This document shows positions 47,333-58,045 of a stretch of DNA of 64,000 nt, piece by piece. Under the pieces are notes generated by a model that ran no database searches, had not been told where the DNA came from, and saw nothing but the letters and a program-made list of their open reading frames with translations. Both the position numbers and the translations under genes were made by a program. Source of the DNA: Sipunculus nudus (Eukaryota; Annelida; Sipuncula; Golfingiida; Sipunculidae). The stretch covers positions 34,922,019 through 34,986,018 of the forward strand of contig CM049306.1 in assembly GCA_026874595.1 (NCBI GenBank), given 5' to 3'. Position 1 is the stretch's first letter. The number at the start of each line of letters is the position of its first letter.

Positions 47333-48000
47333 ATTGATGATGCTCAAATTTCATCGTAAAACTGAAATTTCTTTCTGATAAATTAGACCTTTCACCATAT
47401 GGGTCACCGAGTATTCTCCTATACTGAAACTATCTGTACACTTTTGGTTGAACGTGAACATGATTGAAATCGTGTTTTGTTATTCCATAATAACTCTTGT
47501 AATTGGAGACCTATGCCCGTGAATACGCGCATATTTTGCGTCTTATAAAAGTAATTATCACAGAAGTTACAGGATCATCTTCCAGAAATATTTTGCTAGT
47601 ACATTGTTTTTCAAAATTATTAACAAAAACCACATGCCACATTTCTTCCAAGTTTTCCGTTTGATTTTGTTAGGGCCTAGTCACATCTGAAGACAAGAAC
47701 ACTTACGACAATAGTCTGTTCCACTGTTGGGTGATTATTGAAATTTGTTCATCTTTTCTTAAACTAACAGATCATATCCAGTTAGCAAGTTGCAATGGTG
47801 GAAAACATATCTTTTGTATTTTAGTAACTCATTAAAATCATTGTTAGAGAAAACAGTCTTCTAAACCAATCTGATGAAGGCCAAGGTCACTGGTCACATG
47901 CCACAACAACTACATTTAAAAGCTGCTGATTGGTTGTTGAGTGTCATAGATATTCTAAAAATGTAATTGTCAAAGTGATGCTGCTAAAGCCTAGGTCACA
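47333..48000. other. unassigned DNA with element-end-like motifs
   Basis: TTAGGGCCTAGTCACATCTG at 47670 and AAAGCCTAGGTCACAAGCGG at 47987 resemble AAAGGCCCAGTCACACC, the terminus of the 27526-29410 element, so one or two related ends may lie here. Confidence 0.35.
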
Positions 48001-48480
48001 AGCGGGATACGGTCTCCGTACGACAGGTGTTTTGGGCTATACCTTGCGGTTTGCGCACGGCAAACGTGCGTTTTCCTAAGACCTCAGGGACTCAGCAACG
48101 ACCCTAATTTACATTAGTGCAAGAGCCTAAGTTGAAGCAGCGGCCGCGCGTCAGGCAGATACGTACGGGCTCCGTACAGGCACCGTACAGTAGACGTACG
48201 GATGTCGTAGGTTGCCCGTACGCTTTTCAACGTCTACTTGGCAACCTGAAAGACGTACGGTGTACCTGCGGATGCCGTAAGGGGTCTTTCCGGCTTCCGT
48301 AGGGTTAGCTAAATTTACCGTTCGAAAGCCGTGGGAATGAGGAAGACATCTTGCCGTTCCCGGACGTCGGCCGCCCATGTATTCCTGCGGTTTCAAAATC
48401 CGAACGGTGACCTACGGTGTGCGTTGTCGGTTTCAAAGGACACAAACCAGTGGAAAAGCCAATAGTTAAACTGACAGCGA
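48001..48480. repeat. degenerate short-word DNA (CCGTACG words)
   Basis: CpG-rich block with irregularly spaced related words: TCTCCGTACGAC, ATACGTACGGGCTCCGTACA, GGCACCGTACAG, TAGACGTACGGATG, TTGCCCGTACGC, AAAGACGTACGG. There is no fixed period. It follows an AAAGCCTAGGTCACA motif, the same arrangement as at 26428. Confidence 0.65.
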
Positions 48481-48620
48481 CCTGCAATCGTGGGAAGTCA
48501 AGGACAGTGTGGCGGTCGTGGACGATATTGGATGTATTGGACGACTGCAGTGTATAACCGCTGCGTGAGGAGCGTATATCTTAAGACTAGTCACTGGTGA
48601 TTGCCAGTGGAAAATCGTAG

Positions 48621-49128
48621 GAGAAAAATCGGTCGAAAAGAAGTCTTTGACCATGCACAGAGGAAAAATGGTCGAAAGGAAGTCTTTGACCATGCAAAGA
48701 GGAAAATCGGTCGAAAGGAAGTCCTTGACCATCCACAGAGGAAAATCGTTCGAAAGGAAGTCTCTGACCATCCACAGAGGAATATCGGTCGAAAGGAAGT
48801 CTTTGACCATCCACAGAGCAATATCGGTCGAAAGAAAGTCGTTGACCATCCACAGAGGAATATCGGTCGAAAGAAGTCTTTGACCATCCACAGAGGAATA
48901 TCGGTCGAAAGGAAGTCTTTGAACATCCACAGAGGAATATCGGTCGAAAGGAAGTCTTTGACCATCCACAGAGCAATATCGGTCGAAAGGAAGTCTTCGA
49001 CCATCCACAGAGGAATATCGGTCGAAAGAAAGTCTTTGACCATCCACAGAGGAATATCGGTCGAAAGGAAGTCTTTGAACATCCACAGAGGAATATCGGT
49101 CGAAAGGAAGTCTTTGACCATCCACAGA
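48621..49128 (+). repeat. 39-bp minisatellite, 13 copies
   Basis: Thirteen tandem units. Key parts are ATCGGTCGAAAGGAAGTC, TTTGACCATCCACAG and AGGAAT. Twelve are 39 bp and one (near 48865) is 38 bp with a G missing. Because 39 is divisible by three, multi-frame open reading frames of up to 219 codons appear on both strands (for example 48601-49167 plus, 48466-49125 minus). The repeat peptide is about 13 residues (NIGRKEVFDHPQR). The single-base deletion breaks frame, arguing against translation. Confidence 0.97.
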
Positions 49129-49560
49129 AAACTTCCTTCGAATGGCGTGGTCGTTAGTTGTCTTTAAGCCTAGCGTACACGTTACGAAATTTGGATACGA
49201 TTTCGTAATTTCCTATCGCAAAGTCGTATCATAAATACATATGATTGATTCCGTTTTTTTCTTATTTTCTTATACATAATACGAATTTCGTGCAAACAGG
49301 ACTTCATCGGGCCAAACGCCTGTCCACCCGTCCGACTCGACCGCGTGCGACCGTCTTTGATGGCCCTACCCAGTCACCAAAAAAAAATGCCTTTACGGCC
49401 GGCGTTCGGTTAGAAAGGTGGTCTCACTAGACCCGTAGGTATCGCACCACTGCATCTGACTAGTTTGGATGAGCTACGCCGGTCGTGCGACAGGTGACCA
49501 TTGGTGCTCTTAGGACCGCAACTTTTTTTATTTTTTCCACCATAGCGGTCCGGTCCAGCT
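49129..49560. repeat. CpG-rich degenerate DNA related to 26.6 kb
   Basis: TGGCCCTACCCAGTCACC...ATGCCTTTACGG..CGGCG.TCGGTTAGAAAGGT parallels TGGTCTTACCCAGTCGCAAC...ATGCCTCTACGATCAGCGATCGGTTATAAAGGT at 26643-26703. It starts near AAGCCTAGCGTACACG (49168) and includes TACGAAAT...ATTTCGTA inverted motifs. The two minisatellite flanks (48001-48480 and here) may be parts of one element invaded by the 39-bp array. Confidence 0.5.
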
Positions 49561-50297
49561 ATAGGCGGGCCGGTATGTAGGGGTGGACCGATCCAAGCGA
49601 TCCGGTCCGTTTTTTAATAATAATTAAAATAATTGTTTAAAAACATAAATAAAAATAAAAGTATACAAGCTGACTCAGTTTTTCGAAATTATGTTGAGAA
49701 ATTGTTGAGAAATTTAGTTAGACATGTTAATGGGTTGAGATTAATGACAGGCTTTAAATGAATGCCAATACCTTGTTTAAGACGTTTAGTATTACATATC
49801 CTAGGAGGCCTGATCAAAGGTCCGAAATTTTTTTCCTGGATGACGGTTTCCGAAAAATGTTTCCATACAACAACAAAAAAAGAGTGCTAAACACGGTCAT
49901 AATAATTAATCATTCATTAATATTCTCTCCTCACATCTTATAATACCTGCATTAAAATCAATGTAACGTTAAAAGTACTATTCTTTAAGAACGGCCGCCT
50001 TGCGACATGGTACACGGCTTTAATCGTTCATACCACTTATATATCTCTCTCTCTGCTAAAACACCTTTCATGATTCTGTAATTCTGTAAGGCCTAAAGAA
50101 ATATTTGATTTAAAAGGTTTCTTTGAGTAATGTCAACAAATAGGTTCTTATCAATGTACCATCATTAGTAAATAATATTGCCATATTTCGTGTATGAAAT
50201 AAACTGATCTGCATGAACTTTCTTTGTTACATTATAAAAAATGATATATATTACTAATACATATATTAATAGTTAGAATATATATAAGTTTATATAT
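49561..50297. other. unassigned AT-rich DNA
   Basis: No gene, tandem repeat or element boundary recognised. Confidence 0.5.

Positions 50298-50339
<42 letters not shown>
50298..50339. repeat. compound (CA)n(TA)n microsatellite
   Basis: CACACACACACA followed by about 29 bp of TA. An (AAT)n tract follows at 50413-50442. Confidence 0.95.
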
Positions 50340-50342
<3 letters not shown>

Positions 50343-50411
50343 GGAAAATATAAGGATTTCCTAGAAATAAATGGAACGAGAATATCGTAATACGTATCGC
50401 GATATCAATCC

Positions 50412-50443
<32 letters not shown>

Positions 50444-50597
50444 TAGCTGCACCAGTGGAAAATCCACGACTCGATCTGATGTAATTTTTTGTAATGAGCT
50501 GATAGGAACTAAACTGCTCATATTTTAATCCGAAGGTTTTTGCCGGAACTTTTGTCATGTGTTTCATTTATAGGATTATGTGCAGGTGTGGTTTTAA

Positions 50598-51206
50598 TTA
50601 GTAGATAGTTGAATATACGGAAAAGAAGAGATAATAATGTTCTATTCGAGGAATCACACAAAAAATTATTTTTTTTTCCTGATAAACAACATAGGTCCGA
50701 CAGCTTCATTGCCTTTGAAATATCGCAGAATTAATTTTTGGTTTAAGTACTGTAAATTGTCATGGAATAAGCAGGTCTGATGCTAAATTGACAACTCTCC
50801 CAGATTAAAAGAAAGCAGGTTGACATATTTCGATGAAAGCATTTAGAAAAGAAACCACATCAGCCTTGGTTCGTTGCATTGTTTTTCAGCAAATTAACAC
50901 TCCATGTAATACACAGATTTTGCTGAAAATTTGAGAGGGATAGAGTAAAACTGCATCCGCTAGAATTCTCCAGGAACACCCTCCCCCAAAACATCAACAT
51001 AAAAAGAAATATTGTTCTATTCGAGGAATCACACCAAAAAAAAATCCTGTTAAACAACATAGGTCCGACAGCTTTATTGCTTGGGAAATATCTTAGATAT
51101 AACGATTGTATAAAGAAGCATTCTACCGAGAAATTATGTGAAAGATGCTTTGTATTAGTTGAAGCTCAGGCGACAACGTGAAACACGATGTTTATTCAGT
51201 TTAGTC
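50598..51206 (+). repeat. partial copy C of the segmental duplication, with local duplication
   Basis: 50740-50960 matches 51359-51580 (copy B) and 40390-40590 (copy A), including TAAGCAGGTCTGATGC and TTCGTTGCATTGT. Separately, TTCTATTCGAGGAATCACAC followed by an A/T run and AACAACATAGGTCCGACAGC occurs at 50641-50702 and 51013-51072. Copy C stops at ACTGCATCCGCTAGAA. Confidence 0.85.
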
Positions 51207-53636
51207 AGTTGAGGGTATAGCCTAAGGCATGTTAACAGGCACATGCGTTATTTGTATACACATGCATACGTCGATGAAGTCTCTTGCACGCGAAAAGTAT
51301 AGCTGCCAATGAACAAAAGATAGACTCAGAAAAAATATATTCCAACAGAATTAAATGTTTGGTTTAAGTACTGTAAATTGTCATGGAATAAGCAGGTCTG
51401 ATGTTAAATTGACAACTCTTCCAGATTAAAAGAAAGAAGGTCGACATATTTCGATGAAAGCATTTAGCAAAGGAACCACATCAGCCTTGGTTCGTTGCAT
51501 TGTCTTTCAGCAAATTAACGCAAAATGCAATATACAGATTTTGCTGAATTTTGAGAGGGATAGAGTAAAACTGCATCCGTAAGGCCAAAAAAAAAAATAA
51601 AAAGTATGGTTCTCAGGCATTGCCCGCATCAATTTTAAGCCCCCGCATCAAACATTTTTTATTTTGATTTCAATAGAAACTTACCAATTTTGCGCTGCAG
51701 CCGATCGGACATTTCCTTCAAGAAGATAAAATCATACAATTTCCTTTGTTATGTAGTGATTTAACGTGTTTAGCCAAATATATCTGTTATTATCATGTTT
51801 TTTTCCTTATCATTTGACATTTTTATCGATATATACCAAAAAATTAAAAATAAAAAAACCGCCCGCCCGCAATGATTTCTGAAAAAAAAGTGCCTGAGAA
51901 CCATACCTTTTTTTATTTTGGCCTAACCCATTACATTTTTGGAGGTAATCGGAATCACCATTTTATTAAGTGCCATAATCACAATTCCTCAAAGGAATAA
52001 TTATAAGGGCTATTCTTTTGTCCCCGAGTATAGAATCCGCCCATGTCATGCAGTTCTTCTGCCACTCGCCTGGTGAACCCGTGTTTTTGAACTATGTTTT
52101 ATATGAAACGTGCACGTTTGAACGAACGACTGATTAGTAGATTCTGGCTGGGGTTTCAAAGTCCCCAAGAGACTGAGGACCCTTAGAAATGTGTGAAATC
52201 CCCCCCCCCCCCCCGCCTCCCCGGGGCCTCCTTTGAAAAAAAAAAACTTTTTCAAACAATCCATAAATCGGCCGAACTATTAAACCATGGTTATCATGTA
52301 AAGATACTTCTGCATGTATATATGTCAACATACCTATAAACCTATAAAACGGTCATCGTGTAAAGGGTCTCAGCTCTGTGTGTCCACTCAACGGAAAAGT
52401 GCTCCCTATAAAAAGATTCATGTGGACATGTGTTCCGCGCTTGAGTTTAAAATCTTTACTCCCTTTTGACAGAGTAAAATTCCTTAACAGGCGATTTAAT
52501 GGAAATGGGATTCAGTGAGGATTACAGGTCGCCCCCTGAAAAAGCGTGACAGGCGAAAAATGTTTTGCTGAACATTTGTAGAGGGTTAGGGTGAAGACAA
52601 AGCAATAGTCCATTTCATTTTGGAGGTAATAAGAATCACAACAATATACATTTTCTTATAAACCATTATGACAAAGGACCATTCGTTAGTCCCCGTGTGG
52701 AAGCCAACCGCAAGGTGAACTCGTGTTACTGAAGCATACCAGTGTTCACACATGAAATGCATACACGTGAACTCATGACTGATATTAAAGGAGATCCTGG
52801 TTGAGGTCTGTACGCCCTGACGACAGATTCTAGATTTTTATCAAGAGATGTAATGGTGATTTTTTTTTCATTTTTCACCATTTCTACAGACAAGGGATCT
52901 TTACAAATATATTTGAACCCCCCACACCCATCCCCGGACCCCAACCCCACCCAACCCAAATGATAAGTTGTGGGGCTTCTTTTTGAAAAAAAAAAAATCA
53001 TAAAACACACGACTTTGCCGAAATTTTTGAAACCATGGTTAGCATGGAAAGATATTTTTGAATGTAAAAAAATCAACATACCTGTAAACCATAAAAAAAA
53101 TTGTCAAACGGTGGTCACATCACCGGATTCAGTGCCCAGTGTTGACCAAACTGAAAAGCACTCGCATTGAAATCGGAGTCATGTGGTCTTTGGATTAAAA
53201 ACCTTGACTTCATTTTTAAAGAGAAAATTCCTTTAGAGGCATAACAATGGAAAGGGGGGATCAATGGGGATTATAGTGGACCCGCGTGACCGCGTATTGC
53301 ACGGATATGCCTTTTGGGCAGGACATGCGCTCTGGCCACGTACTTAACAGGCCAGTAAAAATCCCCAAAGCGCCTCCTGAAAAAGCGTTACAGGCGTGGA
53401 GGACCTTGCAGCACAAAACAAATCTAAAGGGGAAATATTAAAATTATTAAATATTAAGTTAAATAGGGAATAATCCCGCAAAATAAAACAAACTTGTTCT
53501 AGAAGAGCACCCCACAAATACGTCAGCCTAAGGAGTTTACAGCCGACGTTGGTCAGCCGAATTTGGAGAGTCAAATCAGAACGGAAGCAGGTAAACCGTG
53601 GTCTAGAAAAAAACCAACTCCGTATTAATTATATAG
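51207..53636 (+). repeat. segmental duplication copy B (partner A 40239-42205)
   Basis: Same orientation and block order as copy A, about 460 bp longer. The difference is mainly the 341-bp MITE at 51583-51923 plus small insertions near 53320-53360 and 53515-53550. C runs sit at equivalent positions (52200-52214 and 52919-52950). Small open frames (52046-52331, 52726-53079) are not conserved as proteins between A and B. Confidence 0.9.
51583..51923. mobile_element. 341-bp MITE, PIF/Harbinger-like (TAA target-site duplication)
   Basis: Ends are GGCCAAAAAAAAAAATAAAA...GTATGGTTCTCAGGCA and its inverse TGCCTGAGAACCATAC...TTTATTTTGGCC. TAA lies directly outside both ends (51580-51582, 51924-51926). 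Copy A preserves the empty site (CCGTAATCGATTAC, one TAA), which verifies the boundaries. PIF/Harbinger elements duplicate TWA trinucleotides, so that superfamily is the best guess. There is no coding sequence. Related copies form the compound structure at 60921-62285. Confidence 0.85.
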
Positions 53637-54190
53637 ATAATAATAATAACAAGTAAATAAGTAAACCAGCTCTAAAAAACCTTTATATGCTTTGAAATCT
53701 TATGTCTATCTTATATCTGAAATAATATAAAGAAGACAAAGAACTGGTGAGGATATAATCGATTGATATTACATCTCCCATAAAAGACAAAAGTTTATCT
53801 AAATTGGGTTTTTTAGAGTTCATATATAAGCAGTCAATATAACGTTATAATCGATACTTTGTAGGCTTATAGGTTAACCGTATACTTAACCTGTTTTTCT
53901 AAATGTATAAATAACCAGCAATAATCTGGAGTTTATGTCAAGAGATTTGACGTAACCGTGTGCCCTTTGTCGTTTTTCTTGCCTACTTTTTAATTTCAGT
54001 TAGCTTAAATATATTTACCAGGAAGAAAGTAAAAGTACAGTGCTTTTGTGCGTGATGCGACTCCATAAACACACGGGGTTACATGGTACGACTCCATGAA
54101 AATACTTTCAGCTCATATTGCTCATATACATATTTGTATATCAATATCTAATTACCCTCTTTGGAAATAATATATGAATATATGAATATA

Positions 54191-54194
<4 letters not shown>
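53637..54194. other. unassigned AT-rich DNA
   Basis: No gene recognised; ends in (ATATGAAT)n-like text at 54164-54194. Confidence 0.5.
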
Positions 54195-54230
<36 letters not shown>

Positions 54231-54309
54231 ATATATAAAAATGCCGTTAAATTGATAACTGAATTAAATAATAATAATAATAATAATACAAATAAAATAA
54301 TAATAATGA
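54195..54309. repeat. (AT)n and (AAT)n microsatellites
   Basis: (TA)n at 54195-54229, then (AAT)n-rich text at 54266-54309. Confidence 0.93.
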
Positions 54310-55176
54310 TAATCTAATTTTGAGTGTTTCTGTATATTTGGTTCTGATAATATCGTTACTACTTAGACTGTAGTCTTAATTCCCAATAAATTAGTAATTT
54401 TGCATATATTTCGAATGAATACTGAATTGTAAGTATTGTATTTTTCTCTGAGACATTTCAAATTATGTTAAATCTTTTAATGGTATGTTTTAGAGTAAGT
54501 GTAATGTGCCATTTTTTTCGAACTAGCGTATTAACACTAATTACATACAGTGATTTAATTTCTCATATAAAAGTTCAATAAGCAGAGGTTCAAGTTTAAG
54601 TTATTGTTTTCAAGAACCAGGATTAACCTTATTTATGAATTAAGCCATATTGTTTTATATTTCAGACCATTTGTTAAGTACCTCCAAAACCCATGTCCCT
54701 ATTCTTTGTGTCTAATGGAAAAAGAGTTCTCGAAGTATTCAAATAAAAACAACGAACAATGGAACAAATTTACAACGTAATTCTGTGCAAACAAATACAA
54801 GACAAAAGCAGCACATTTGGGGTCATATTATGTAAAAGAAGTGATGAAGGATTGACAGGTGTTCTGCCAGAAGTGGAAATATCTCATATTTTTTAATTTA
54901 AATACAGGTGGCTTTGTCGAAAACCGTCTCGCTCGTGGCTGTTATAAAACAAATATGGCATGTACACAATGTTCAGAGCAAACTGCTTTACCGGTAACCG
55001 TACTCCCTCCATGCTTTGACAAAATGGCTGCCCTGCTGTCAAGGTAACCTTTGTGATCTTGGAAGTGCAGTTTCATAATTGAAAATAAAAAATAAAGTTT
55101 TAAAGTTTGCTATTTAAGAAAAAAATCTTATTCCGTTTCCGGGGCTCTTATTGCTGGTAAAATGATATTGTTTATT
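54310..55176. other. unassigned DNA
   Basis: No supported gene. A 62-codon frame at 54859-55047 has no recognised domain. Confidence 0.45.
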
Positions 55177-55217
55177 AAGAATAATAATTACAATAATAAT
55201 AATAATAATAATAATAA

Positions 55218-55257
<40 letters not shown>
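55177..55257. repeat. (AAT)n(AT)n compound microsatellite
   Basis: (AAT)n 55177-55221 followed by (AT)n 55222-55257. Confidence 0.96.
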
Positions 55258-55258
<1 letters not shown>

Positions 55259-55640
55259 TTTAAACTCGCTGAAGTCGAATAACTTTCTTTATTGAAGTTA
55301 CAGACTCAATATTCCGGACAACTCTAGTTAAATTATTACCAAATAAAACCTGCTTGTGTCGAACATCGGATGTGTCGAAGTTTTCTGACGGTCCCTTCGA
55401 CTTGGACACAACGACGTTTCACAGGTTATATATAGATGACGTCACCATTTCACCGCATCCGTAAATATTCAGGAAATAACGATCATATTTTACTTGTCTA
55501 ATTGAAGTGTTACTTACTACAAATAATTCGGTCAATAATGCCAACGGTAAAGGCCATGGTAGACAAAAAAGTTAAATCCAAAACCTTTCAACTGTATCAA
55601 AAGACGTGGAGATCCGTGACTGTCATATGACAGTTACAAG
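55258..55640 (+). mobile_element. probable end of a pogo/Tigger-like DNA transposon
   Basis: TTAAACTCGCTGAAGTCGAA next to the microsatellite, followed by ACCAAATAAAACCTGCTTGT, GTGTCGAACATCGGATG and GGTCCCTTCGACTTGGAC, resembles the TTAAACCTCGCTGAAGTCGAA-type terminal region of pogo/Tigger elements as I know them. A short frame follows at 55539-55631 (about 30 residues starting MPTVKAMVDKKVKSKTF, basic) at the place where a transposase could begin, but it stops quickly. No DDE domain is visible. The left CAGT terminus is absent, perhaps lost to the microsatellite. A CRE octamer TGACGTCA lies at 55437-55444. Confidence 0.35.
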
Positions 55641-55925
55641 AAGTCCAGTTTCTGTAGCTACTGATTAATGAGTACGGTCTATATGTGGAGTAAATACACG
55701 CGGATTGCTATCCTGACCAGCTAAAAGCGACCGAATTTATATAATTATAAGTTTGGGTTAAATGTGTTAATTATCTTGTTTAGTTTGTATAGCTATTATA
55801 TAGCATTTTAATAGCGTTTCTCACATGATATGCTTTTTTCCATTCAAAGGATATGCAGGCAAGCCTAAACGTTACGGAGTGCCACAGCCATGAAACCAAT
55901 ATTCATTTCTTTACTGTGTATAATT

Positions 55926-56375
55926 TAAAGGGACATAATCAGGAGCAATATTATGCCATTTCTTCACACTAACAGTTCAGTTTTGCTTAATACAAAAATT
56001 CACCAGCAAGCATCCCAGCACACAGTCTCAGTACCTCACATCGCTGCATGTTGGTAAACACAGTCCTCGTGTGTCTGTTGACCGGAGGTCCGATTGTGAG
56101 CCGCAACACGCGAAGTTTCAGTAGGAGGTAACATGTATTACACTTTGTGGGCCAAGTCAGAGCATCTCCTGACTGACACGTGTTGTGGCCCGGACGATTC
56201 ACGCTTGGTGTTCATGTTGACACCAGTGATCGCGCCCGGTCCACAGGTTACAGTCGTTTACAGAAGTAAGCAAACGGTTTCAGGGCAATATTTTGGCAGG
56301 TACAAATTTTTTTCAAAGCGAAGAAGCTATATTCGTGTTAATTCAATATGTTTTGTGATTAGGTCCCTTAAACAT
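55926..56375. mobile_element. interspersed element with TTAAAGGG ends, copy 2 (partner 29451-29998)
   Basis: Starts TTTAAAGGGACATAATCAGG and ends TGTGATTAGGTCCCTTAAA, approximate inverted ends. Shared blocks with copy 1 include GACCGGAGGTCCGATT, ATCGCGCCCGGTCCAC and AAACGGTTTCAGGGCAATAT. Frames at 55987-56393 are not conserved in the other copy. Confidence 0.75.
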
Positions 56376-58045
56376 ATCGTAGGAATTGACTGAAATCGAA
56401 GTTTCGGTTTGACAGAAATTAATATCTAATATTTACAAAAAAAAATGCCTGCAAGACCTGAATGAAACCTGAGTACCAGCCTGTCGAAATTAAAGTCGGA
56501 GTTTTAACCATGGACAGTAATACGTAATGAAACTAGAGTTTTTTTTAGCCGGAAACCAGTCGCTAGACTGTAGGTGTTCATATTTGAACTTTTTTACCAG
56601 TTTACGAACTTTATGCTATCAATGGTTAATATGAATAATGGAATAACATGAAGTATAAATATACTGGTTAGGTAAAAGAAATGGGTGTTCATGATGAATG
56701 TGATCTTGCAAAGTTATTGTGACACTCGGTAATTTCAGTAAGTGCTTGTTAAACAAATGTTAGCTTCAAATCCATTTTGGATAAGTGATATTGATTAATA
56801 TGCAGTGAAGTAAATGTCATTCAAATAATTTAATATAAGCTTATATTCTAAGTTCATTTTTTTGATTATTATAACACCAGTCAGTATAATATAAAGGAAC
56901 CAATATAAAGCAATGCAATGTGCTTATATGGATTAATATCAAAAGCAAAACTATTTAACCTCAAATGGAATTGTAGAATACAAAGTGAGATTCAGCTTAT
57001 CAAAGGAAGTAAAATTCATAAATGTGATAGTTCAAACCTAAATTCCACATGATGTGTCACACTTTTTAAAGGGGAAACATGTTATAAAGCTAAATCACGC
57101 TTACAATGTTTTATCTATTTGCAGGCGCTGTTTTTTTTTTTAAATGGACTGTTTTCCCGTTAACATTAAAATGTTGATAAACTTTTTTTTCAGCAAAGCT
57201 GCGCCTCCACAATCGGTTTTTATTTGTTATACATAAATATTGAATTGTTAAGGCTTCTCATCTGTAGTTAGGCTTCTCGTCCCCTGAAAAAAAATGTTGC
57301 GTCGTTTCCTTTTTTTTGGGGGGGCGGGGGGCGGTGCGGGTAACAACCTACATTTTTACTGCTGATTTATCTAAGTCTTACTCCAAGTTTAAACAACTGT
57401 AGAGGTCATTTCGGTTTTTAACTTAAGACAAGGAGTAACACTTGCTTGCTGTCATTTAATTTAATATCCTGTTGTCACCGAGGCTCAGTGTCTACAGCAC
57501 CTGCGGGTCATGTGGATGTGTAATGATCACTGCTGGATCATAACACAGAGCCCCCCCCCCCCCCAAATCGCACTCTTTATTCAGTAACACAGGAGTGTGG
57601 TATATCCTCCCCATTTACCATGTTGAGCGCTCAACCTGAGTCGTTGCCGACCGTAAAACATTTCACCGCACCTCCTTCAAGAATTGAATTCACTATCTCC
57701 ACCCCTAGACGACATAAGCCGGTCTTGTAATTTATACTCTTATTGTTTTCTTGAAACTAATCCGTATCCTAAACAGGATGATTTCTTCCCTGGTTCATTT
57801 TTATCGCCAATTTAGATTTATAATTCGTGGGAACTTGGAATAGACAGACGAACCTAAATCCCTTAAACATCCATAGAGGATATAAACGCTTTTGAAATGC
57901 ACTGGACAGAGCACATATCTTCGCCTAGGTAAATCCAAAATTCGATCGCATTATCCGGATCTGCACCAAACTTCTGTGGAAATTAGTTCTGCAGTTTTGG
58001 TTTACCCACCTAATACACGGGAAAAACGTAACAAACTTGTGGAAT
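56376..58045. other. unassigned DNA
   Basis: No gene recognised. G-rich run at 57318-57337 and a C run at 57551-57564. Confidence 0.5.

Noticed and set aside
48466-49167. Overlapping 129-219-codon frames in the 39-bp array
   Set aside because: Three minus-strand frames and one plus-strand frame are open at once, and a 38-bp unit breaks phase, as expected for non-coding repeats.
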